Shown here: positions 42,017 to 50,294 of the stretch, piece after piece
Layout of the letters: the number at the start of each line of letters is the position of its first letter
Position numbering within the stretch: position 1 is the first letter of the stretch
Source of the DNA: Bacteroidota bacterium
GTDB taxonomy: Bacteria > Bacteroidota > Bacteroidia > Bacteroidales > F082
Assembly: GCA_018830105.1 (NCBI GenBank)
Contig: JAHJTC010000011.1
Coordinates: 124,001-188,000 of the forward strand
Direction: 5' to 3'
DNA: 64,000 nucleotides
The notes under the pieces: generated by a model
Database searches by the model: none
Seen by the model: only the letters and a program-made list of their open reading frames with translations
Told to the model about the DNA's origin: nothing
Program-made: the position numbers and the translations under genes

Positions 42017-42925
42017 ATGTCGGTAATTGTAAAGGAAATTTCAAAACAATACGGAAAGCAAATGGCACTTGATCAGGTGAGCCTTGAAATAAAAAAGGGC
42101 GAGGTGGTCGGATTACTGGGTCCCAACGGAGCAGGAAAATCTACCTTGATGAAGATTCTGAGCTGTTTTATTCCTCCAACTTATGGACAAGCCTCTGTAA
42201 ATGGCTATGATGTGATTAGCCAATCAATGGAAGTAAGAAAGCTGGTGGGTTATCTTCCTGAAAATAATCCCTTATACACCGATATGTATGTTAAAGAATA
42301 TTTGCGGTTTATTGCCGGAATACATAAGCTGGGCAAATCTTCGGGTAATCGTATCGACTGGCTTATTCAGCAAACTGGTTTAACGGTTGAAATAAACAAG
42401 AAAATTGGGGCGCTTTCCAAAGGCTTCCGGCAACGCGTAGGGCTTGCACAAGCGATGATGCACGACCCTGAGGTGCTAATCCTCGACGAACCAACCAGCG
42501 GCCTTGATCCCAATCAGTTAATAGATATACGTTCGCTGATCAGATCTTTGGGAAAAGAAAAAACAGTGATTCTTTCTACACATATCATGCAGGAGGTTGA
42601 GGCGATTTGCGATCGTGCAATCATTATCAACAAAGGGAAAATCGTAGCTGACGATAGCACCCAAAATTTGAAGCAAAAACCTAAAAGCAATGTGCTGGTT
42701 GTGCGTTTTGAAGAGATTGTGCAGGCCAATCAATTGATGGCTATCAAGGGCGTGAAAGGGATTAAGGAGTTAAGCGGACAGCATTGGCTCATTGAGTATT
42801 CTGAAAAGGAAAACGTGCGCAAAAACCTGATGCAATGGGCAATGAAAAACGACCTCAATATTCAATCTATGCAGCAACAAGCGATGACAATGGAGGAGGC
42901 TTTTCAGGGGTTAACCAAATCATGA
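42017..42925 (+). CDS. gldA: GldA-type ABC transporter ATP-binding protein
   Basis: A 302-residue ABC ATPase. Walker A GPNGAGKST (about 35-43), Q-loop region YLPENNPLYTDMYVKEYLRF (about 84-103), ABC signature LSKGFRQRV, Walker B VLILDEPTSGLDPN and the His switch LSTHIMQE are all intact. The sequence around YLPENNPLY and the C-terminal MEEAFQGLT match the GldA subfamily, which works with the permease-type proteins GldF and GldG in gliding and T9SS-bearing Bacteroidota. gldF and gldG are not adjacent here, which is also the case in several genomes. It stands alone between the ribosomal operon and metK. Confidence 0.83.
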   Translation: MSVIVKEISKQYGKQMALDQVSLEIKKGEVVGLLGPNGAGKSTLMKILSCFIPPTYGQASVNGYDVISQSMEVRKLVGYLPENNPLYTDMYVKEYLRFIAGIHKLGKSSGNRIDWLIQQTGLTVEINKKIGALSKGFRQRVGLAQAMMHDPEVLILDEPTSGLDPNQLIDIRSLIRSLGKEKTVILSTHIMQEVEAICDRAIIINKGKIVADDSTQNLKQKPKSNVLVVRFEEIVQANQLMAIKGVKGIKELSGQHWLIEYSEKENVRKNLMQWAMKNDLNIQSMQQQAMTMEEAFQGLTKS

Positions 42926-43295
42926 TGAGGTAGCAGGATTTATGTGAAAGTTCGTTTAGACACCAAGTTTATCATAAAAATAGCTCAGATAAAAGGCTTT
43001 AATGACGGTTTAACAAGCTAATGAAAAAGGAGCGACTTTGGTAGTTTTTAGCTTGCTTAAGCCAAGATAGCCGGATAAACTACACCGTATTAATAAGACT
43101 CTTGTTGAAAATGGAAACAAGTTAATAATGGGTAATGGCGTTCTATGGTAATGCTAGAAATTAAAGCCTGCAAAACAACAGCTGCTCACCATTGGAATAG
43201 GAATGGAGATGATTTTCAAGGGGACTGATCTGTTTATTGTCCGTTTGTTGGTGTTTTTTAAGCTTAAAAATTTTTCACTGAATAAAATATTTCGC
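42926..43295. other. non-coding interval between gldA and the metK promoter
   Basis: No ORF with a credible family or start is seen in this 370-bp stretch. A small dyad CTTGTT/AACAAG lies near 43102-43122. No terminator with a T-run could be identified for gldA. The start of the metK control region follows directly. Confidence 0.6.
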
Positions 43296-43303
43296 TAAAT
43301 TTG
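43296..43303 (+). promoter_or_regulatory. predicted metK promoter, -7 element
   Basis: TAAATTTG matches TAnnTTTG. A TTTT 20 bp upstream (43272-43275) could serve as an imperfect -33. The start site would be near 43309, giving a 5' leader of about 140 nt that includes the riboswitch candidate. Confidence 0.5.
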
Positions 43304-43305
43304 CC

Positions 43306-43332
43306 GCGCAAATCAGAATGATTTGTCTGCGC
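43306..43332 (+). other. dyad at the metK start site
   Basis: GCGCAAATCA (43306-43315) pairs with TGATTTG (43319-43325) and GCGC (43329-43332), leaving a GAA loop and a 3-nt TCT bulge. It overlaps the predicted transcription start and ends directly before the aptamer candidate. It could be an operator or a 5'-end hairpin. Confidence 0.5.
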
Positions 43333-43333
43333 A

Positions 43334-43386
43334 GTTGTGGAAAGATTTGATTGATTGCAACCACAGAAAAAAATGCTAAAGCAATA
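43334..43386 (+). ncRNA. SAM-II-like riboswitch candidate in the metK leader
   Basis: P1 is TGTGG (43336-43340) with CCACA (43361-43365). Its 20-nt loop holds GATTTG (43344-43349) and ATTGCA (43354-43359). The 3' tail AAATGCTAAAG (43371-43381) carries the GCTAAA core of SAM-II, and CAAT (43382-43385) can pair with ATTG in the loop (43350-43353) to close the H-type pseudoknot. The first SAM-II aptamer solved has loop GAUUUAACCGUAUUGCA and tail GUAGCUAAAAAGGG, a close match in order and spacing. SAM-II binds S-adenosylmethionine, the product of MetK, so feedback control of metK is expected. The metK ATG lies 63 nt downstream; no clear terminator or anti-SD platform is visible. Confidence 0.75.
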
Positions 43387-43448
43387 TTTAGCCTGCCAAT
43401 CACTTTCTTCTGCACATGTAGTTTCTTTTTTTATAAAATTATTGAATA

Positions 43449-44750
43449 ATGGGATATTTATTCACTTCTGAATCTGTTTCTGAAGGACATCCGGACAAAG
43501 TTTCCGACCAAATTTCCGATGCTATTTTAGACGAGATATTGCGATTTGATCCTACATCAAAAGTAGCCTGTGAAACAATGGTCACAACGGGTCTGGCAGT
43601 AGTAGCCGGAGAAATTAAAACAAATGCCTATGTTGATGTGCAACATGTTGTACGTCAGGTTATTGATAAAATTGGGTATAATAAAGCGGAGTACCAGTTT
43701 GATGCAAAGTCATGCGGGGTTTTATCGGCCATACACGAGCAGTCACCTGATATCAATCAGGGCGTAGTTCGATCAAAGGAAGAAGATCAGGGAGCTGGCG
43801 ACCAGGGAATGATGTTTGGTTTTGCTTGTAAGGAAACAGACGATTTCATGCCGATTACCATCGATTTGTCGCATATTTTATTGCAGGAACTTGCTGCCAT
43901 ACGCCGCGAAGGAAGTCAAATGAAGTACTTACGTCCGGATTCTAAATCGCAGGTTACCGTTAAATATACGAATAACTGGGAGCCCGTTTGTATTGATACC
44001 ATTGTAGTTTCTACCCAACACGACGATTTTGATGAAGAAAAGCGTATGCTTCAGAAAATTGAAGATGATGTACGTAATATACTCATTCCAAGAGTTACAA
44101 AAAGGCTTCCGCAAAGGGTGAAAGACTTGTTTAAACCCGGCTTCAAGCTTTTCGTAAACCCAACCGGAAAATTTGTGATAGGCGGTCCGCATGGTGATAG
44201 TGGCCTGACCGGACGAAAGATTATTGTGGATACCTACGGTGGTCGTGGCGCACATGGTGGGGGAGCTTTTTCAGGTAAAGATGCGTCCAAAGTTGACAGG
44301 TCTGCCGCTTATGCTACTCGCCATATTGCCAAAAACATGGTGGCTGCAGGTGTCGCAGATGAAGTGCTTGTGCAGGTGGCCTATGCAATTGGCGTAGCAG
44401 AACCAGTAGGCTTTTATATCAATACGCGCGATACTGCCAAAGTAAAAAATGCTGATGGTAATATACTTACCGATGAACAAATTGCTGAAAAGGTAAGTGA
44501 ATTGTTTGACATGAGACCTTTTGCAATTATCAAAAAATTTGGATTAAAAAACCCTGTTTTTGGTGAAACAGCAGCTTATGGTCATTTTGGAAGAACTCCT
44601 TTCAGCAAAGAAGTAGAGGTGTATTATGCGGATGAACACACCCGTAAAGAAACCGTTGACGGAAAAGTGCGTTACTTTAAAACGGTAGATTTCTTTGCCT
44701 GGGAAAAGCTGGATATGGTTGATCAGTTAAAGCAAACTTTTGCTTGTTAG
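43449..44750 (+). CDS. metK: S-adenosylmethionine synthetase (methionine adenosyltransferase)
   Basis: A 433-residue MAT; E. coli MetK has 384. It forms SAM from methionine and ATP. Motifs in order are [20 protein letters not shown] (about 5-24, methionine and Mg binding), [12 protein letters not shown], then [20 protein letters not shown] and [17 protein letters not shown] (phosphate-binding loop). The insertions compared with E. coli lie mainly in the middle, as in other Bacteroidota MetK. It is monocistronic by appearance: own promoter, about 140-nt structured leader with a SAM-II-like aptamer, and a terminator 11 bp after the stop. Confidence 0.97.
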   Translation: MGYLFTSESVSEGHPDKVSDQISDAILDEILRFDPTSKVACETMVTTGLAVVAGEIKTNAYVDVQHVVRQVIDKIGYNKAEYQFDAKSCGVLSAIHEQSPDINQGVVRSKEEDQGAGDQGMMFGFACKETDDFMPITIDLSHILLQELAAIRREGSQMKYLRPDSKSQVTVKYTNNWEPVCIDTIVVSTQHDDFDEEKRMLQKIEDDVRNILIPRVTKRLPQRVKDLFKPGFKLFVNPTGKFVIGGPHGDSGLTGRKIIVDTYGGRGAHGGGAFSGKDASKVDRSAAYATRHIAKNMVAAGVADEVLVQVAYAIGVAEPVGFYINTRDTAKVKNADGNILTDEQIAEKVSELFDMRPFAIIKKFGLKNPVFGETAAYGHFGRTPFSKEVEVYYADEHTRKETVDGKVRYFKTVDFFAWEKLDMVDQLKQTFAC

Positions 44751-44760
44751 GTCTGATTCA

Positions 44761-44792
44761 AAGGCCCATTTCCTCGACGGGAATGGGCTTTT
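44761..44792 (+). terminator. rho-independent terminator after metK
   Basis: GCCCATTTCC (44764-44773) pairs with GGGAATGGGC (44779-44788) around TCGAC, with one G-T pair, followed by TTTT. Confidence 0.88.
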
Positions 44793-44811
44793 GTGTTAAA
44801 TTTAGTCCTTC

Positions 44812-45165
44812 ATGAATATAGAGGAAATTCGTAATTATTGTTTGAGCAAAGATTTTGTAACCGAAAGTTTGCCTTTTGGTGATGATGCTTTGGTTTTTAA
44901 AGTTGCCGGCAAAATGTTTCTATTGGCTAATCTGGATGGCCCTTTGCGCATTAGTATCAAAGCAAGCCCTGATGAAGTTATTGAACGTCAGGAGAAATAT
45001 TCAGAGGCTATTCCGGCCTATCATATGAATAAACAACATTGGGTTAGTGTTGTAGTGGAGCAAGTTGCGGATTTGAACCGTCTTCGAAATTGGATTGATC
45101 GGTCGTATGAACTTGTTTTGCTGTCTTTGCCAAAAAAACAGCAACAAGCTTTAAAGGGAATCTAA
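44812..45165 (+). CDS. MmcQ/YjbR-family protein
   Basis: A 117-residue CyaY-like-fold protein. The family pattern is visible: MNIEEIRNYCLSKDFVTESL at the start, FGDDALVFKVAGKMFLL, then ISIKASPDEVIERQEKYS, and HWVSVVVEQVADLNRLRNWI with RSYELVLLSLPKK at the end. Members have a DNA-binding-like double-wing fold, but no biochemical role is settled. The gene starts only 20 bp after the metK terminator and converges with the thioredoxin gene, 3 bp apart. Confidence 0.9.
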   Translation: MNIEEIRNYCLSKDFVTESLPFGDDALVFKVAGKMFLLANLDGPLRISIKASPDEVIERQEKYSEAIPAYHMNKQHWVSVVVEQVADLNRLRNWIDRSYELVLLSLPKKQQQALKGI

Positions 45166-45168
45166 ATG

Positions 45169-45594
45169 TTATTTAAGCTGGGCATCAATAGCTTTAGCCA
45201 AAGCTGATTTGGTTTTTACACCAACAAAACGCTCCACAGGCTCTCCATTTTTAAATAGTATCAGCGTAGGAATACTTCTCACATAATACTTCGAAGCTGC
45301 TTGTTTATGCTCATCCACATTTAGCTTTCCGATTGTTGCTTTTCCTTCGTATTGATTAGCAAGCTCGCTGATTATTGGAGCGATCATTTTGCAGGGGCCA
45401 CACCAGGCAGCCCAAAAATCAACCAATACTATTCCTTTGGCAATCTTGTTTTTGAAATTTGCATCCGTAAGTTGTACTAATTTATCACTTTCATTGGCAG
45501 GATCATAGTTTTTTACAGCCTGATAACGCCGATAAGTGCTGTAGATAAGGTAGATAGTGACAAGTGCCAGAATAATCCAAATAGCTGTTGACAT
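45169..45594 (-). CDS. membrane-anchored thioredoxin
   Basis: A 141-residue protein. Residues 1-20 are a membrane helix (AIWIILALVTIYLIYS) followed by a basic stretch, and a complete thioredoxin domain occupies about 40-141. The redox motif is FWAAWCGPCKMIAPI (Cys residues about 65 and 68), with cis-Pro in RSIPTLILFKNG. The anchor differs from soluble TrxA. The basic residues after the helix suggest that the domain may stay on the cytoplasmic side, but the orientation is not certain. A -7-like box TAACTTTG lies on the minus strand at 45617-45624, 23 bp before the ATG. Confidence 0.9.
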   Translation of the reverse strand: MSTAIWIILALVTIYLIYSTYRRYQAVKNYDPANESDKLVQLTDANFKNKIAKGIVLVDFWAAWCGPCKMIAPIISELANQYEGKATIGKLNVDEHKQAASKYYVRSIPTLILFKNGEPVERFVGVKTKSALAKAIDAQLK

Positions 45595-45616
45595 AAAAGT
45601 TATTTTAATGAGGGTG

Positions 45617-45624
45617 CAAAGTTA
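45617..45624 (-). promoter_or_regulatory. predicted thioredoxin gene promoter, -7 element
   Basis: TAACTTTG on the minus strand matches TAnnTTTG, 23 bp upstream of the ATG at 45594. No -33 at the standard spacing. Confidence 0.42.
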
Positions 45625-45751
45625 ATCATTACTTAGGCTTATCGCCCAGCTAACCCAAATGTTGGAAAAAGAGTTTTTTTTATTTAATTCGAGGATGAAA
45701 GGTCAGATATAATGCCATAAAAGTTTGATGAGGATAGATTTCAAAAACCGG

Positions 45752-46843
45752 CTACAGCCATTTGTTTTTTCTAAACATAATAAGCATTCCAATGGCAATA
45801 CCTATCATTACAGTCCAGGCAATCGGATAGCCATATCGGTATGACAATTCCGGCATAAACTCGAAATTCATGCCATAAATACCTGCGATAAAGGTGAGTG
45901 GAATAAATATCGTAGCAATAATTGTAAGCACCTGCATCACTTTATTCATTTTATGACTTAAATCAGAAAGGTACATATCCTTAAGTCCTGCATTGAGTTC
46001 GCGGTAGTTTTCGATGGTTTCATAAATCTGTAATACGTGATCCTGCACGTCATTCAGGTATTTTATTTGCTGCACATGAATCAGGGGGCATTCAGATTTG
46101 ATAATTATTCCCAGGGCTTCCCGAAGAGGAAAGACAGCTTTTTTTAGAAAAAGCAATTCTTTTCTGATTTGTTGGATGTTCTCCAGAATTTGCTCATTCG
46201 CTTCAACATACAATGCGTCTTCCATCTTATCCAATTCATTAGCAGTATATTCTATAACATAGAAATAGTGATCGACAATTAAGTCAATCAAAGCGTAGAA
46301 TAAGTAATCTGGACCTTGTGTGCGAAGGCGGCCGGTTGGCACTTCAAGCCTTTGGTAGAGCGAATCAAACAAAGGTAGTTCGCTTTCGTGGAAAGAAATA
46401 AGCAGATTCTTTCTCAGTATAAAACTGATTTGATCTGTTACGATACTTTGATTTTGATCGATACCGAGTGTTTTCATGGTAAGAAACAGGTAATCATCTG
46501 AAATCACTGTTTTTGGACGTTGACCCGTATTGAGGATATCTTCGAGTAGCAATGGATGCAAATCAAATTGTTTTCCAAGTTTTTCAATCGTTGCCGTATC
46601 CTGAAGGCCGGTAATTTTAATCCAGCTGGTTTGTGGTGTATCCAGGTGTTGTATTGTTTCTTTTACCGAGATATTGGTTTTTTTAGTTAATGTGTTTGTG
46701 TCAAACTCAAGCATATCAATGCTGGTTTGTTTGGTTTTTACCTGTCCAATATGCACAAGACTGCCCGGAGGAAGACCAGCTTTTTGCGATGATCCTGGCT
46801 TGCCTAATTTTTTTGCCGTTTTTTTCTTTTTTTTGATTTTCAT
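45752..46843 (-). CDS. corA: CorA-family magnesium/cobalt transporter
   Basis: A 363-residue 2-TM-GxN channel. A Lys-rich N-terminus (residues 1-15) precedes the cytoplasmic funnel domain (about 60-290, with WIKITGLQD, LLLEDILNTGQRPK and SFHESELPLFD). Two C-terminal helices follow, with the selectivity motif YGMNFEFMPE after the first (about residues 318-329), and the charged end FRKNKWL. It mediates Mg2+ uptake as a pentamer. The start ATG at 46843 is followed by a run of Lys codons. It is divergent from a predicted small transcription unit at 46942-47036. Confidence 0.95.
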   Translation of the reverse strand: MKIKKKKKTAKKLGKPGSSQKAGLPPGSLVHIGQVKTKQTSIDMLEFDTNTLTKKTNISVKETIQHLDTPQTSWIKITGLQDTATIEKLGKQFDLHPLLLEDILNTGQRPKTVISDDYLFLTMKTLGIDQNQSIVTDQISFILRKNLLISFHESELPLFDSLYQRLEVPTGRLRTQGPDYLFYALIDLIVDHYFYVIEYTANELDKMEDALYVEANEQILENIQQIRKELLFLKKAVFPLREALGIIIKSECPLIHVQQIKYLNDVQDHVLQIYETIENYRELNAGLKDMYLSDLSHKMNKVMQVLTIIATIFIPLTFIAGIYGMNFEFMPELSYRYGYPIAWTVMIGIAIGMLIMFRKNKWL

Positions 46844-46888
46844 CGGTTCAAACAGTTTTAATGCGACTTATTGAAGCTGAGTGCGATG

Positions 46889-46896
46889 CAAAGATA
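46889..46896 (-). promoter_or_regulatory. predicted corA promoter, -7 element
   Basis: TATCTTTG on the minus strand, an exact TAnnTTTG match, about 45 bp before the corA ATG. Confidence 0.48.
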
Positions 46897-46941
46897 TAAT
46901 TGATTTTGACATGACGACCCGAATCCAGTGCAGGTCTGGCT

Positions 46942-46949
46942 TATCTTTG
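46942..46949 (+). promoter_or_regulatory. predicted -7 element of a small plus-strand unit
   Basis: TATCTTTG matches TAnnTTTG on the plus strand, facing away from corA. Transcription from about 46955 would reach the T-run of the hairpin at 47004-47036, giving an RNA of about 80 nt. No -33 TTTG at the standard distance. Confidence 0.38.
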
Positions 46950-46971
46950 GCTACTATAAATTTTCAACTTT

Positions 46972-47025
46972 ATGAAGGACTGGTTTTCGATACGCCATAA
47001 AGCAAAAAAACCGGCCAAAAGTTGA
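46972..47025 (+). CDS. possible 17-residue basic peptide ORF
   Basis: The ATG at 46972 opens a 17-codon ORF (MKDWFSIRHKAKKPAKS) ending at a TGA at 47023-47025, inside the terminator hairpin. It follows a -7-like box at 46942-46949. The peptide is basic, with Lys clustered in the second half. The compact order promoter, short ORF, terminator suggests either a tiny protein gene or a small RNA; chance is a real alternative, since the hairpin also serves the convergent OmpA-like gene. Confidence 0.3.
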   Translation: MKDWFSIRHKAKKPAKS

Positions 47026-47036
47026 CCGGTTTTTTT
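47004..47036. terminator. rho-independent terminator after the OmpA-like gene
   Basis: ACCGG (47010-47014) pairs with CCGGT (47026-47030), extended on the minus strand to nine pairs including one G-T; seven A on one side and seven T on the other. It ends the minus-strand OmpA-like gene and could also act on plus-strand transcripts. Confidence 0.82.
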
Positions 47037-47056
47037 AATCCTATTAATTGATTTTA

Positions 47057-49552
47057 CTACTTGACTATATTCTGGAAATCGGGTTCATTGAAATACTTCA
47101 TGAATTCGCGATCCCATTTTGCAGTGTTCTTATAGTTTTCGTCAATTTGAACTGCTTTCATCAGATTCGTATAAGTCATGCTGCTGTCATCGGTGCGAGC
47201 ACCAATAATTGACATCAGGTAGAATCCTTCTCCTGATTCAGGAGCGCAGGAAAGTGTGTTCTTGGCAGCATTGTATTCTTTGTTGAGCAGCTGAGCCAAT
47301 CCCAGGTTGTAATCACAAGTTTCAGCACTCATCAATGAAACTGCTTTAGCATAGTTGCCTTTGTAGATATTTACGATACCCATATTGTAGTCAACATCAG
47401 CGCCTAAAGCCTTAGCTTTATTCAAATGATTTTCAGCTGTTACAAAATCACGTTCCATTACAGCTACAACAGCCAGGTTATTGTGTACCTCACTTGATTT
47501 ATCTGTCATGCCGGCAGCCTTTTCAAGCAAACGTTTTGCTTCGGCAGTATTACCCATTTGTAGCTCAACTTCTGAAGCATTAACAACTGCACGCAAACAT
47601 TTTGGATGGATATCCATAGCACTGGCGTAAATTGCTTTTTTGGTATTCAAATCTTCAGTAAGTGTTGCTGCATAAAGCAACTCGTTAAGTTTGAGTGAAG
47701 CGGGTTCTGAGGTAGCCATAGCAGCGATTTCTGCATCTGTATGTTTTGGCTCAAATGTATTTACGTTGATGATTGCGCGACGTAAAGGAGGTAAAATATC
47801 TTCCTCAATTTCAGGATAAATCAAAATCATATTTCTGATTTCCTGTTCGCGCTGATCAGCACTTGATGAGCGAACAACATTAAGAATGGCGTTTTTGTCT
47901 CTAATTGATGAGGACTCAACAGCATTCATAAAACCATTCCAGTCAGGGCCATTGGCTGTTTCAACAAAAGTGATGTCATCAGCATTTGCAAAAGAGACAG
48001 CGTCTTTATTTTTCTTAGCAAGTTTGTTCAACTCTTTTTTAACAAAGTTGATAGCCGTATTGGCACGTCTTCCGGATAATCCCTGGTTAAAGGTTTCTTC
48101 ACCTTCTGGTGATGCCCAACCGTCGATGGTAATATCTTTCACGTCCCATCCTTTTAGAATGTCAGTGGTCATGCCGGCAAGTGCGTCTTTGCTTTCCTGT
48201 TTTTTGTTCATTGGAAGATTCCAATTCAGTCGGGCAAGGTTAACTTTGAAATAGATGTCTGCGTTTTGGGTAACGATGGTTACTTTTTCGTAGCCATGCG
48301 CCATTACACTATTGCTCAGGTTATCTTCAATACGTTTTGAAGTGTAGATTACACCATCAGCTAATTTACGTTCGTCAACCATTTCATAACCTACATTTTC
48401 CATCACTTGCTCACGTGTCGGATAAATGGCAGTTTTGTAGTTATAGATTAAAGGAGCAACAACGAGTTCGCTCACTTTCATATCAGGATTGTAAGGAATT
48501 TTTTCGGTATAGGTAAACGATCCGCCGTTTTGATAACTGATCAGTGTTCCGTCACCGCTAACCGATTCACCTTTAAAGTTGATAGGTTCAAAAGCTGTTG
48601 CACCGCCTTCATAAACCAGAACCGGTGTAAAGTTCATGACAGCTTTTTTGTTGAAATATTTTGGAGGGAAGTTGCCCTTGATGGTAACATTAACGCTATC
48701 ACCTTGCTCTTCCAATACTTCCGGGATAACCTGAAGTTCAACTTTCCCAAAATCTTTGGCCATACCTTTAAGGCTGGAGCCTCCAAATTTGAAACGAGCT
48801 CCAAGGTTAAAATGAGAGTAAACATCATTTTTTACTTCCATTGCGCCTCTGATTACTCCATCAGCATGGTCAGTTGACATCCAATTATAGGTGTACTCAC
48901 CAAAGATGTCCCATTTGTCAGTAAGGTTAAAATTAACATCAAAACCAACAGGAACTGTAAGGTCAACATTTCTTTCACTAATTCCATTTCCTGTGCCACC
49001 TGATTTGATGCCTTCGTAACCATTACGCACTAACTCAGCGTCAGTAGTCATGTCATAAGTTACAGATTTCCATTGTGCCTGTCCAACACCAAGGTGAATT
49101 CCGAAGTTAACGAGCCGGTCATTGTATCCGGCAAAAAGATTTGATAAGTTAATGCCGAGGTTCAGGTTGCCTCCAAAATAATCATTATTGAAGTACATAT
49201 CCCTGCCAAACTGACCATTTGGAACTGAATTTGTGATAACATCTTCTTTTTCGCCATCAAAAAAGCCTCTTTCAATTTTTCCGTAGACGCTAAATATTGG
49301 CGACAATTGACGACCAAAGCCTAAAGCGCCATTGATGTTGGTTTGTGAGAAATCTGGTGCAAAACCAAATTTACTTAGGTCAGCATGAGACCATGAGGGG
49401 CCAATTCCGGCAGTAATATACCAGTAGGGAGAAAAAGATGAATTGTTGTTTTCATTTTTGTTTTCTCCGGTGTCCTGACCAAAGAAAGTTAATGGAACGA
49501 TTGCCAGAAGCGCAATCAGCACCATTTTGAATTGTAAAAAACGGTTTTTCAT
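47057..49552 (-). CDS. large OmpA-family outer membrane protein with TPR-like tail
   Basis: An 831-residue protein; the ATG at 49552 starts a clear signal peptide (MKNRFLQF to FFGQ), so a longer in-frame start at 49618 is rejected. Residues about 40-250 look like an eight-strand barrel (YWYITAGIGPSWSHADL, YFGGNLNLGINLSNL, FNLGARFKFGG). A middle region (about 260-440) with beta-sandwich character is not recognised. About 445-600 holds an OmpA-like peptidoglycan-binding domain (ITIDGWASPEGEETFNQGLS then RRANTAINF). The last 180 residues are TPR-like helices (AKRLLEKAAGMTDKSSEVHN, NLAVVAVMERDFVTAENHLN). It probably links outer membrane and wall. It has its own promoter and terminator. Confidence 0.82.
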   Translation of the reverse strand: MKNRFLQFKMVLIALLAIVPLTFFGQDTGENKNENNNSSFSPYWYITAGIGPSWSHADLSKFGFAPDFSQTNINGALGFGRQLSPIFSVYGKIERGFFDGEKEDVITNSVPNGQFGRDMYFNNDYFGGNLNLGINLSNLFAGYNDRLVNFGIHLGVGQAQWKSVTYDMTTDAELVRNGYEGIKSGGTGNGISERNVDLTVPVGFDVNFNLTDKWDIFGEYTYNWMSTDHADGVIRGAMEVKNDVYSHFNLGARFKFGGSSLKGMAKDFGKVELQVIPEVLEEQGDSVNVTIKGNFPPKYFNKKAVMNFTPVLVYEGGATAFEPINFKGESVSGDGTLISYQNGGSFTYTEKIPYNPDMKVSELVVAPLIYNYKTAIYPTREQVMENVGYEMVDERKLADGVIYTSKRIEDNLSNSVMAHGYEKVTIVTQNADIYFKVNLARLNWNLPMNKKQESKDALAGMTTDILKGWDVKDITIDGWASPEGEETFNQGLSGRRANTAINFVKKELNKLAKKNKDAVSFANADDITFVETANGPDWNGFMNAVESSSIRDKNAILNVVRSSSADQREQEIRNMILIYPEIEEDILPPLRRAIINVNTFEPKHTDAEIAAMATSEPASLKLNELLYAATLTEDLNTKKAIYASAMDIHPKCLRAVVNASEVELQMGNTAEAKRLLEKAAGMTDKSSEVHNNLAVVAVMERDFVTAENHLNKAKALGADVDYNMGIVNIYKGNYAKAVSLMSAETCDYNLGLAQLLNKEYNAAKNTLSCAPESGEGFYLMSIIGARTDDSSMTYTNLMKAVQIDENYKNTAKWDREFMKYFNEPDFQNIVK

Positions 49553-49663
49553 AACGCAAATTTTTAAGTAATTAATCAATTTAATAGGATTGTCTTTTAT
49601 TATGCAATTAACGTGCAAGTTACGATTTTTATTTAACTGTTGGTTAGTTTTTTAAACTGAATG

Positions 49664-49694
49664 CAAAAGTAATAAATTCTAGCCTGTTTGCAAC
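49664..49694 (-). promoter_or_regulatory. predicted promoter of the OmpA-like gene
   Basis: On the minus strand TACTTTTG (49664-49671) is preceded at 19 bp by GTTG (49691-49694), a near-consensus -33. The leader before the ATG at 49552 would be about 105 nt. Confidence 0.5.
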
Positions 49695-49745
49695 GCGTAC
49701 ACACAAAAATTAGCAATTATTTATTTTGTACGCAAAAAAAAGTGT

Positions 49746-50282
49746 TTAGTTACGTTTTAAATGCCATTGAGTGAAAAAATGCCACAAAACAATACCTGTA
49801 CAAACAGATACATTCAGCGAATGTTTTGTGCCACCCTGCGGAATTTCAACAGCAAAATCGCATAGTTCAATGGCTACATCACTTACCCCATTTACTTCAT
49901 TACCAAGTATTAACGCGATTTTTTCGTTGTTGTATTGCATATCGCCAAGCAAAACACTACTGTCGGTTTGTTCTACAGCATAAAGCACATATCCATCTTT
50001 TTTAAGCTTTTGCAGGGCATCGGATACACTTTCGAAATATTCCCAGTTTACGCTATCAGTAGCACCTAAAGCTGTTTTGTGAATTTCACGGTGAGGAGGA
50101 CAAGCGGTAATGCCGCATAAATAAATGGCAGAAACGCGAAAAGCATCTGCAGTGCGAAAGGCTGATCCAATATTATGTAAAGATCTGATGTCGTCCAAAA
50201 CCAAAATCACAGGCATTTTTTCCACTTGCCTGAAGGCTGTCGTGCTTATCCTTCCCAATTCGTCTAAACTTAACTTTTTCAC
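49746..50282 (-). CDS. TrmH/SpoU-family RNA 2'-O-methyltransferase
   Basis: A 178-residue SPOUT methylase made of the trefoil-knot domain only. Motif 1 is DDIRSLHNIGSAFRTADAF, motif 2 IALILGNEVNGVS and motif 3 IPQGGTKHSLNVSVC, the full SpoU set. The GTG at 50282 (MKKLSLDELGR) is chosen: the family usually begins with this segment, and the TTG at 50297 lies inside the promoter -7 box, so it could not be transcribed. The target nucleotide is not known; small SpoU proteins act on tRNA or rRNA. The gene is divergent from mutS. Confidence 0.88.
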   Translation of the reverse strand: MKKLSLDELGRISTTAFRQVEKMPVILVLDDIRSLHNIGSAFRTADAFRVSAIYLCGITACPPHREIHKTALGATDSVNWEYFESVSDALQKLKKDGYVLYAVEQTDSSVLLGDMQYNNEKIALILGNEVNGVSDVAIELCDFAVEIPQGGTKHSLNVSVCTGIVLWHFFTQWHLKRN

Positions 50283-50294
50283 TTGTTTTTGATA

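Noticed and set aside
42926-43295. A hidden small gene or mobile-element remnant in the gap before metK
   Set aside because: No frame of useful length with a plausible start, no terminal inverted repeats and no target duplication were seen.
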